From Sulfurimonas sp. (GTDB lineage: Bacteria; Campylobacterota; Campylobacteria; Campylobacterales; Sulfurimonadaceae): a DNA stretch of 6,593 nt. The notes beneath the pieces are model-generated. The model searched no databases. It saw only the letters and a list, made by a program, of their open reading frames with translations, and was not told where the DNA came from. The stretch lies in contig DAOVJL010000071.1 of the NCBI GenBank assembly GCA_030673275.1, positions 1-6,593 on the forward strand, given 5' to 3'. Made by a program: the position numbers and the translations under genes. Positions 1 to 4,807 of the stretch are shown piece by piece (the first letter of the stretch is position 1; every line of letters starts with the position of its first letter).

Positions 1-408
1 AACAGAAGTTTACCAGATGAAAAAATAGCAGTTCTTGGACTGAATCCTCATGCCGGTGACAATGGTGTTTTAGGTGATGAAGAAAGAGAGATAGAAAAAG
101 CTATAAAAAGTGCGAACGAGACTATAGGAAAAGAGCTATTTATCGGTCCTATTGTTCCAGATATAGCATTTACTCCGCATTTTAGAAAAAACTACAAATA
201 CTTTCTTGCCATGTATCATGACCAAGGGCTAGCGCCTCTAAAAGCACTCTACTTTGATGAAAGTATAAATATATCTTTAAACTTACCAATAATAAGAACA
301 TCCGTAGATCATGGAACTGCTTTTGATATTGCGTATAAAGGAGAGGCTAACACTTTTAGTTACATAAATGCAATTAAGAGTGCAGTTGGTTTTATTGAAG
401 TTACATAG
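1..408 (+). CDS. pdxA: 4-hydroxythreonine-4-phosphate dehydrogenase, C-terminal part (5' end outside window)
   Basis: PdxA oxidises 4-phosphohydroxy-L-threonine with NAD(P); the product condenses with deoxyxylulose phosphate, through PdxJ, in the DXP-dependent vitamin B6 pathway. It is a cytosolic, metal-dependent homodimer. Frame 1 is open from the first base and gives 135 residues ending at TAG; the family is usually about 310-330 residues, so roughly the last 40 percent is visible. Signatures in window numbering are NPHAGDNG (15-22), PDIAFTPH (53-60), [10 protein letters not shown] (72-81) and [16 protein letters not shown] (100-115). By family knowledge, the His of NPHAG and the His of YHDQG are two of the three metal ligands; the third lies upstream of the window. 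No frame disruption is seen. The next gene is convergent and begins only 7 bp downstream, with no clear terminator between them. Identification is very secure. Confidence 0.97.
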   Translation, partial: NRSLPDEKIAVLGLNPHAGDNGVLGDEEREIEKAIKSANETIGKELFIGPIVPDIAFTPHFRKNYKYFLAMYHDQGLAPLKALYFDESINISLNLPIIRTSVDHGTAFDIAYKGEANTFSYINAIKSAVGFIEVT

Positions 409-415
409 CTAAATA

Positions 416-874
416 TTATTTTAAAGGCTTTGAAACACAGAGAATAGCTTCTATTTTAGTGCTGAATTTTATATTTAATTCATCAACCATACCATCCACA
501 CTAAACAAATCATCACTAAAACTATACTTCATTGATACATTTTTTTTCTTTGTGCCAATTTTTGTATCTAAAGTTAGTAACCCTGTTCTTGGTTTTCCTT
601 TAACTCTTGGATCTGCTTTTATATCTATAATTTTTAGCTTTACATTTTTATTGTCTGAAGTATTAAAAATTATTTGTGAACCTACTAAAATAGAACGAAA
701 ATTCTCCCCCTCTTTTGCAACTGAAATATACTTAACTTTGCCGGCAACTTGTGTATTGTTGATTTTTACTTCAACCTCACCTTTTTGTGCAAGAACACAG
801 CCTGATTTTTGACTAGCGCTTACACTAGATACAATTGATAGTGCCATTAGCACAGAGATGATTATTTTTTTCAT
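416..874 (-). CDS. small secreted protein, divergent YceI-like
   Basis: 152 residues. Residues 1-20 form a classical Sec signal peptide: MKK, then a hydrophobic stretch, then an SVSA cleavage site before SQ. The mature product should be a periplasmic protein of about 132 residues. It is rich in beta-strand-like alternation and has two cysteines, C26 near the mature N-terminus and C146 near the end, which could form a disulphide. The stretches AKEGENFRSILVGSQ (about 53-67), ADPRVKGKPRTG (about 87-98) and KYSFSDDLFSVDGMVDELNI (about 116-135) resemble YceI-type lipocalin-like proteins of Campylobacterota as I remember them. The protein is shorter than the usual 170-190 residues and seems to lack the central segment between them. 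The family assignment is therefore tentative, and the ligand, if any, is unknown. The start is supported by AAAAGG six bases before the ATG. It is convergent with pdxA and has its own candidate promoter. Confidence 0.8.
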   Translation of the reverse strand: MKKIIISVLMALSIVSSVSASQKSGCVLAQKGEVEVKINNTQVAGKVKYISVAKEGENFRSILVGSQIIFNTSDNKNVKLKIIDIKADPRVKGKPRTGLLTLDTKIGTKKKNVSMKYSFSDDLFSVDGMVDELNIKFSTKIEAILCVSKPLK

Positions 875-880
875 TTTTTA

Positions 881-913
881 CCTTTTATTATATTTTATTT
901 TATGAGTATAACC
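881..913 (-). promoter_or_regulatory. candidate promoter and ribosome binding site of the YceI-like gene
   Basis: Read on the - strand, TATACT (positions 910-905) follows GGT. It would start transcription near 898, giving a leader of about 24 nt that contains AAAAGG (886-881) six bases before the ATG at 874. No good -35 hexamer lies 16-18 bp upstream, which is usual for sigma-70 promoters in Campylobacterota. The 67-bp gap after the upstream methyltransferase gene fits separate transcription, although read-through is also possible. Confidence 0.35.
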
Positions 914-941
914 GTAGATACTAACAATTTAGTAAACTAAT

Positions 942-1586
942 TTATAGTTTTTTAAGAAGAATGCTATTTTTAGAGTTATGCTTAACTATTTTCAAATTTA
1001 ATTCTTGTGCCAAATACTCAAATGTCACAAGATTAAAAAATCCGATATGTGTTATGTCTCTAATATACCACCACTTTAAAAACTCTTCATCATCATTTGG
1101 ATGAAAAGCACTCATAAGCAGTAAAAATCCATCTTTATTGACATGCGAGAGTAATTTTTTTAACATAGACAGCGGATTTGTTAAGTGTTCAAAGACTTCT
1201 GTTGAAGTAATCAAATCATATTTTTTATTTTCATATATTTTTTCTGGAAAATAAAACAGATCATATCTATCACATGTAACTCCATATTTTTCTAAAAGTA
1301 TAGGTAAAACTTCACCCTCTCCACAACCAAAATCGAGTGCAGTTTTTATATTTTGTGTCTGTGGGATTACAAACTCATCTATCAGCTCTTCAAACATCTT
1401 TACATAGCCAAGAGACTCAAAAGTGTTATGGTGTTTGTCATAGTGCTTTTTTTCAGCTTTGTCGTCTATATAAAACAACTTATCTAAAAATATATACTCA
1501 CATGTCAAACAAGTGTAATATTTTTTTTGTTTTTTTTCATCAGTTATAGCTGTTGTATTGCCGTTACAAATTTTACATTCTTCCAT
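942..1586 (-). CDS. class I SAM-dependent methyltransferase with N-terminal zinc ribbon
   Basis: 214 residues. The N-terminus carries two CxxC knuckles (C4/C7 and C26/C29), a probable four-cysteine zinc ribbon. A Methyltransf_23-type Rossmann fold follows: SAM-binding motif I ALDFGCGEGEV (83-93), an acidic post-I residue D109, STEVFEHL (128-135), and a strand plus loop FLLLMSAFHP (154-163). KWWYIRDITHIGFF (171-184) is a tail typical of this family. The substrate cannot be told from sequence; relatives occur in O-methylation of sugars, quinones and small molecules, and the zinc ribbon could bind a partner or substrate. The ATG at 1586 has no Shine-Dalgarno match (the upstream - strand reads TTCCTTATA), but an extended -10 lies 8 bp away, suggesting a leaderless mRNA. 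Two A8 runs separated by one C lie in the codons between the two zinc knuckles. The gene is divergent from the metallophosphoesterase, with a 55-bp gap. Confidence 0.9.
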   Translation of the reverse strand: MEECKICNGNTTAITDEKKQKKYYTCLTCEYIFLDKLFYIDDKAEKKHYDKHHNTFESLGYVKMFEELIDEFVIPQTQNIKTALDFGCGEGEVLPILLEKYGVTCDRYDLFYFPEKIYENKKYDLITSTEVFEHLTNPLSMLKKLLSHVNKDGFLLLMSAFHPNDDEEFLKWWYIRDITHIGFFNLVTFEYLAQELNLKIVKHNSKNSILLKKL

Positions 1587-1594
1587 TATAAGGA

Positions 1595-1603
1595 ATCATA
1601 CCA
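1595..1603 (-). promoter_or_regulatory. extended -10 promoter of the zinc-ribbon methyltransferase
   Basis: The - strand reads TGGTATGAT (1603 to 1595), a TGn extension plus a one-mismatch TATAAT hexamer. Standard -10 geometry puts the start of transcription at about 1588-1586, at or within two bases of the A of the ATG at 1586. No -35 hexamer and no ribosome binding site are seen, so the transcript would be leaderless or nearly so. The exact start is inferred. Confidence 0.5.
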
Positions 1604-1616
1604 TTATTCTTTTACA

Positions 1617-1635
1617 AAGTATCTTTGATATACTT
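1617..1635. repeat. inverted repeat overlapping the metallophosphoesterase -10 box
   Basis: AAGTAT (1617-1622) and ATACTT (1630-1635) are perfect 6-bp arms around a 7-bp spacer; one more C-G pair outside (1615/1637) follows a mismatch. The right arm covers most of the TATACT -10 box of the + strand gene. It could be an operator for a small dimeric repressor. An arm of 6 bp in AT-rich DNA can also arise by chance, and part of the match is simply the promoter box itself. Confidence 0.35.
1626..1634 (+). promoter_or_regulatory. extended -10 promoter of the metallophosphoesterase gene
   Basis: TGATATACT (1626-1634) is a TGn extension with a TATACT hexamer. Transcription would start at 1641 or 1642, and the first in-frame ATG is at 1642. 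No Shine-Dalgarno sequence lies between the box and the ATG (CTTGGCGTT region). The transcript is therefore predicted to be leaderless, mirroring the divergent gene. TTTACA at 1611-1616 looks like a -35 box but sits only 12 bp upstream, too close to serve. Confidence 0.5.
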
Positions 1636-1641
1636 GGCGTT

Positions 1642-2814
1642 ATGAATCCTATACTATTTTTTGCTGCTTTTTTAGGCGTTTTTATTTTACTAAACATGTA
1701 TATATCTTCAAGACTTATTGCTAAGCTTGATATAGATGATAAAGCAAAGCGGTATCTGCGTACATTTCTCATTATTAACCTCGTAGGGATAATATGCTAT
1801 ATACTTGGGAGATACTATATAAATATCCCAAACTGGCTCTATTTTATATTTTCAATTCCTATAGGCATACTTTTTTTACTATTTTGTACTACTTTAGTTT
1901 ATGATATCTCAAGAGTTTTACTATCACTTACACCAATCTCCAAATCAAGAAGAAAATTTTTAAAAAAATCTTTAGATATCTCCTCTTTGGCAATTGCATC
2001 AACCCTAACTCTTAGATCTTTATATGAAGCAAGATTTGTAAAGCTTGAACGTGTAACCATAAAAGTAAAAGATTTAAAAAAGTCGTATAAGATTGCTCAA
2101 CTAAGTGATTTACATATTGGCGGTCTTATTGATAATGAATTTATAAAAGATATAGTAAAAAGAGTAAATGCTCTCAACCCTGACTTAGTTGTTATAACCG
2201 GAGACTTGGTAGATACCGATATAGACTATATTAAAGATAGTCTTGAAGAGTTTAAAGCTTTAAACTCTAAATACGGAACATATTTTATAGTGGGAAATCA
2301 TGAATACTTTCACGATATAACGAAAATCATAGAAAAAGTAAAATCTTTAGGTATAAGAGTCCTTGAAAATGAAAACATATACATAGGTGAGCAAAACGAA
2401 GGTTTTAATTTAGCTGGAGTTTATGATTTGATCGGATACAGAACTAAAACTTACATACCAGATCTGCAAAAAGCACTACTAGGTAAAAAAGAATCCCCAA
2501 CTCTACTCCTTGCCCATCAACCCAAATATATAGAAGAAGTGGGGGACGAAGTTGATTTAATTTTAAGCGGACACACCCATGGAGGGCAACTCTACCCTTT
2601 TAAATTTTTGGTAAAACTCCAACAACCTTACGTAAGCGGTCTACATCAACATAACGAAAATTTACAAATTTATGTAAACAAAGGTACCGGTTTTTGGGGA
2701 CCACCCATGAGACTAGGCGCTAGCTCAGAAATAACTGAGATAACGATAGAACCTCAAACAACAACACTTATAACTTGCCCGGAACCAAATCAACTTTTTC
2801 AAGAAAATGTTTAA
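1642..2814 (+). CDS. membrane-anchored metallophosphoesterase (YkuE/YaeI/LpxG-like)
   Basis: 390 residues from the first in-frame ATG; the open frame extends back to a TTG at 1558, but that would run into the divergent gene and cross its own promoter. The N-terminus has hydrophobic segments at about 3-22, 41-58 and 65-87. A twin-arginine-like SRRKFLK (102-108) and a fourth short hydrophobic stretch (112-124) follow. The calcineurin-like phosphoesterase domain runs from about 148 to 370 with the full metal-binding set: SDLH (D156, H158), GDLVD (D188), GNHE (N219, H220), AHQP (H292) and GHTHGG (H311, H313). Known relatives hydrolyse phosphodiester or pyrophosphate bonds in lipids, including UDP-2,3-diacylglucosamine hydrolysis in lipid A synthesis (LpxG) and cell-wall-linked YkuE. 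The substrate here is not established. Its last 47 bp overlap the convergent HicA-like gene, so both C-termini are encoded by the same DNA. Confidence 0.93.
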   Translation: MNPILFFAAFLGVFILLNMYISSRLIAKLDIDDKAKRYLRTFLIINLVGIICYILGRYYINIPNWLYFIFSIPIGILFLLFCTTLVYDISRVLLSLTPISKSRRKFLKKSLDISSLAIASTLTLRSLYEARFVKLERVTIKVKDLKKSYKIAQLSDLHIGGLIDNEFIKDIVKRVNALNPDLVVITGDLVDTDIDYIKDSLEEFKALNSKYGTYFIVGNHEYFHDITKIIEKVKSLGIRVLENENIYIGEQNEGFNLAGVYDLIGYRTKTYIPDLQKALLGKKESPTLLLAHQPKYIEEVGDEVDLILSGHTHGGQLYPFKFLVKLQQPYVSGLHQHNENLQIYVNKGTGFWGPPMRLGASSEITEITIEPQTTTLITCPEPNQLFQENV

Positions 2815-3028
2815 GTTTGATGGCGAAGTCTTTAGATAAGTCACTTTTGTGAGAAAGAGTTAAGATAAACTCTTCACCTCTAAGAAAAATCTTTGCCTTA
2901 TTATGCTTTGTAATTTCTACAGTTGCTCCATAGTGTTCTAACGCACTAAGCAGCCTCTTTATATCAATATTCCCAGATATTGGGTGTTCAAACAACTTTT
3001 CTAACTTTACTTTATGTTTATGACTCAT
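2768..3028 (-). CDS. HicA-like small protein, solitary (no HicB partner)
   Basis: 86 residues, basic, no signal peptide. FEHPISGNIDIKRLLSALEHYGATVE (13-38) followed by a beta-hairpin-like stretch KAKIFLRGEEFILTL (44-58) resembles the HicA/YcfA dsRBD-like fold, in the solitary subgroup that begins with a HPIS(G/A)NI motif. Classical HicA toxins carry a catalytic His in a G-S-H motif on the second strand. Here that stretch is KHNKAK (41-46), so the usual G-S-H is not recognisable and H42 is at most a displaced candidate. No HicB-like antitoxin is next to it, so a toxin role is doubtful. The start is very secure: AAGGAG (3039-3034) sits five bases before the ATG. The C-terminal 15 codons and stop overlap the end of the metallophosphoesterase gene on the other strand. 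Confidence 0.85.
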   Translation of the reverse strand: MSHKHKVKLEKLFEHPISGNIDIKRLLSALEHYGATVEITKHNKAKIFLRGEEFILTLSHKSDLSKDFAIKLKHFLEKVDLVPGKL

Positions 3029-3059
3029 TCTAACTCCTTATATATATACCTATATTAAT

Positions 3060-3068
3060 AGTATACCA
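3060..3068 (-). promoter_or_regulatory. extended -10 promoter of the HicA-like gene
   Basis: The - strand reads TGGTATACT (3068 to 3060), a TGn extension with a TATACT hexamer. Transcription would start near 3053, giving a leader of about 24 nt that contains AAGGAG (3039-3034). No -35 match is seen. The same TGgTATnnT form occurs at 1603-1595, which supports it as the local promoter style. Confidence 0.5.
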
Positions 3069-3151
3069 TTCTCTTTTAAAAATAGCTTTTTTTATCAAAA
3101 AAATTATAATAATTGGCAAAACCAACCAAATAGTATGTATAGCTAAAGAGC

Positions 3152-3190
3152 TAATTAAACTTAGGCAAGATATAATTAAATAAGCAAGAT
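3152..3190 (+). repeat. tandem direct repeat upstream of the receiver-kinase gene
   Basis: Two imperfect copies lie head to tail: TAATTAAA-CTTAG-GCAAGAT (3152-3171) and TAATTAAA-TAA-GCAAGAT (3173-3190). The outer 8-bp and 7-bp blocks are identical. The TAATTAAA blocks repeat every 21 bp, two helical turns, and the GCAAGAT blocks every 19 bp. The pair flanks and overlaps a TATAAT box at 3171-3176. A short perfect inverted repeat, TAGCT-AAAG-AGCTA (3140-3153), touches its left edge. This is the rest of the 233-bp gene-free stretch 3029-3261, which otherwise holds only AT-rich sequence and the HicA-like promoter. Binding of a regulator is inference. Confidence 0.55.
3171..3176 (+). promoter_or_regulatory. 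candidate -10 box of the receiver-kinase gene
   Basis: This is a perfect TATAAT on the + strand that would start transcription near 3183 and leave a leader of about 79 nt. No TGn extension and no -35 match are present. TATAAT-like sequences are common in DNA this AT-rich (another lies at 3105-3110), so the assignment rests mainly on its position inside the direct repeat. Confidence 0.35.
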
Positions 3191-3261
3191 TTAAAACTGT
3201 TTATTACAAAAATAAAAAATGTTAAAAAAGTGCAAGTTTAATGAACTCATGGGGTTACTAG

Positions 3262-4395
3262 ATGCAAAATAAACAAACCATCTTAATTATAGATGACAAC
3301 AAAGAGAATGTTGCTACTCTATTGCAATTATTGAATATGCATAATCTCATATCTGCACTAGATGGGCAGACAGCTATAGATATTGCACATGAAGAGGAAG
3401 ATATTGATTTAATACTACTTGACATAATGATGCCCAATATAGATGGATTTGAAGTTTGTAAAGTATTAAAAAATATTCCTAAAATAACACACGTTCCAAT
3501 AATATTTTTAAGTTCTAAAAACAAGCAAGAAGATATTCAAAAAGATATACAAAAATGTTTTGATATGGGGGCTGTTGACTATATATCAAAACCTTTTTAT
3601 CCAAATGAACTTTTATCACGTGTTAATACACACCTTAAACTAAGAGCTTACGAAAAAGATTTAGAATTAAAAGTTCAAGCAGAGGTTAAAAAAAACTCTC
3701 TCAAAGAGCAGATGATATATCAACAATCAAAACAAGCAGCACTTGGTGAACTGTTAATGCATATAGCACATCAATGGAAACAGCCACTAGCTTCACTTGG
3801 TTCTGTAAATTTGCTTAATAAAACAAAAATTGAAACAGGTGTTGCTATTACTAATGATGATATTTTAAAATCTATAGGTAAATCAGATGATATTATAGAG
3901 TTTATGGCGGAGACAATTGATACATTTAAAAACTTTTATGAGCAATCCAATGAAAATGAGTACTTTTTTATAGCTGATTCTGTTATTGATATTTTGTCTA
4001 TAATTGAAGCAACATTCTATTTTGACAATATTAATATATATATTATTTCTCATGAGGTAGAAAAAACTTTTGGTAATATAAATGAATTTTCACAAGTTAT
4101 TTTTTCTATATTAAATAATGCAAGAGATATATTTAAACTAAGAAATATAGAAGACCCAGAAATTAATATACTTATAGAAAATAAAAAAATATCTATTAGA
4201 GACAATGCCGGCGGTATAGAAGAAGGGTTACTTGAAGATATATTTTTACCATCACTGAGTACAAATGGCAGCACGGGTATTGGGTTATACATATCAAAAA
4301 ATATTGTTGAAAAAAATAGTGGAGTAATTACTGCTTCAAATTATAAAAATGGTGCAATTTTTACAATAGAGTTATCGCAAGAAGAAAGTGAGTAA
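3262..4395 (+). CDS. receiver domain - histidine kinase fusion (cytoplasmic sensor)
   Basis: 377 residues with no membrane segment or signal peptide. The N-terminal receiver domain (about 5-124) has acidic D11-D12, phospho-acceptor D54 in LLDIMMP, S84 and K110-P111. A linker helix rich in charged residues (about 125-160) suggests a coiled coil. The dimerisation and phosphotransfer region holds AHQWKQPL (169-176) with H170 as the predicted phosphorylated His. The ATPase domain has N-box NNARD (285-289), G1 DNAGG (315-319), an F-box-like IFLPSLST (327-334) and G2 GSTGIGLYI (336-344). All key residues are present, so it should be an active kinase. The receiver lies before the kinase, the reverse of classical hybrid kinases, so an upstream kinase may control it. 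No output regulator is next to it. The ATG has only a weak GGGG (3251-3254) seven bases upstream. It is convergent with the lipoprotein gene, 6 bp apart. Confidence 0.95.
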   Translation: MQNKQTILIIDDNKENVATLLQLLNMHNLISALDGQTAIDIAHEEEDIDLILLDIMMPNIDGFEVCKVLKNIPKITHVPIIFLSSKNKQEDIQKDIQKCFDMGAVDYISKPFYPNELLSRVNTHLKLRAYEKDLELKVQAEVKKNSLKEQMIYQQSKQAALGELLMHIAHQWKQPLASLGSVNLLNKTKIETGVAITNDDILKSIGKSDDIIEFMAETIDTFKNFYEQSNENEYFFIADSVIDILSIIEATFYFDNINIYIISHEVEKTFGNINEFSQVIFSILNNARDIFKLRNIEDPEINILIENKKISIRDNAGGIEEGLLEDIFLPSLSTNGSTGIGLYISKNIVEKNSGVITASNYKNGAIFTIELSQEESE

Positions 4396-4417
4396 TACTA
4401 GCTAAAACTCTTTTTTT
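4382..4417 (+). terminator. weak candidate terminator after the receiver-kinase gene
   Basis: GAGT (4390-4393) can pair with ACTC (4407-4410), followed at once by seven T (4411-4417). Upstream A-rich bases (4382-4389) could extend the stem against the T run through a mismatch and G-U pairs. The loop is 13 nt and the core only 4 bp, so the hairpin is poor. It is the only hairpin plus T-run in the 6-bp space between these convergent genes and lies partly inside both. Confidence 0.25.
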
Positions 4418-4800
4418 ATCCTTGAAAATCCATCTTCAATATGGCTGTTTTTTATCTCATCTTTTATATCTATATAATAACTTAAAATTTTTCTATTTTC
4501 TTTTGTTAACTCCATTCTCAAGTAAGAACTTGGCATGGCACCTAAAGCTTTTGACTGAGAATTCTGATTGGAGTTACACTCTATATTTCCCTTTGTAAAA
4601 ACTTTTAATCTAAAAGCACAATTTTCTTCAAATTCATACTGATTTTTAAGAGTACTTTCAATCATTTCATTAGGAGGAAAAACAACAAGTTCCATACATG
4701 TAATTTTTTCATTAGAAATGTTTTTATCATAAATTGTAACTATAGAATTATCACTACAGCCACTAAGCAGTAAAATTAAAAATGCAAGAGTAAAACGCAA
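4402..4800 (-). CDS. small lipoprotein of unknown function
   Basis: 132 residues from a TTG start at 4800. The beginning, MRFTLAFLILLLSGC, is a short lipoprotein signal with lipobox LSGC (12-15) and predicted lipid-modified C15, so the product is probably anchored to the inner or outer membrane facing the periplasm. No ATG precedes the lipobox; the frame stays open back to a TTG at 4878, but that start would overlap the upstream gene by 71 bp and put 26 basic, poorly hydrophobic residues in front of the signal peptide. The shorter start is therefore preferred. AGAGG (4815-4811) lies ten bases before the TTG, at the very end of the methyltransferase gene. The mature part has three more cysteines (about 35, 61 and 75) and a PSSYLRMEL stretch (90-98). 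I do not recognise the family. It is the last gene of the coaX-hisG run, and the TTG start suggests modest expression coupled to the gene before it. Confidence 0.8.
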   Translation of the reverse strand: MRFTLAFLILLLSGCSDNSIVTIYDKNISNEKITCMELVVFPPNEMIESTLKNQYEFEENCAFRLKVFTKGNIECNSNQNSQSKALGAMPSSYLRMELTKENRKILSYYIDIKDEIKNSHIEDGFSRIKKEF

Positions 4801-4807
4801 TAAAAGA

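Noticed and set aside
401..440. Possible terminator between pdxA and the convergent gene
   Set aside because: TTTTAAAG and CTTTGAAA around 420-436 can pair only with a one-base loop, and no T run follows on either strand.
459..812. 117-codon open frame on the + strand
   Set aside because: It lies antisense to the signal-peptide-bearing secreted protein and has low-complexity Ser/Phe/Ile composition typical of a reversed AT-rich gene.
1337..1549. 70-codon open frame on the + strand
   Set aside because: It is antisense to the methyltransferase with intact SAM motifs; it has no ribosome binding site and no recognisable domain.
1558..1641. 28-codon N-terminal extension of the metallophosphoesterase from a TTG
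   Set aside because: It overlaps the start of the divergent gene and spans the likely promoter; the first ATG at 1642 directly precedes a good membrane segment.
2839..2854. Small hairpin TCAC-TTTT-GTGA
   Set aside because: Only four pairs, inside the HicA-like coding sequence and with no T run; it is not a convincing terminator for the metallophosphoesterase gene.
3105..3110. Second TATAAT upstream of the receiver-kinase gene
   Set aside because: It has no -35 or TGn extension, lies over 150 bp from the start codon, and such hexamers are frequent in sequence this AT-rich.
2768..3261. Toxin-antitoxin pair formed by the HicA-like gene and a hidden HicB
   Set aside because: I found no open frame with a HicB-like domain on either side; the gap up to 3261 contains no coding sequence, so a linked pair is not supported.
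3258..3524. 88-codon open frame on the - strand
   Set aside because: It is antisense to the receiver domain, whose catalytic residues are all present on the other strand.
4050..4292. 80-codon open frame on the - strand
   Set aside because: It is a shadow of the histidine kinase ATPase domain.
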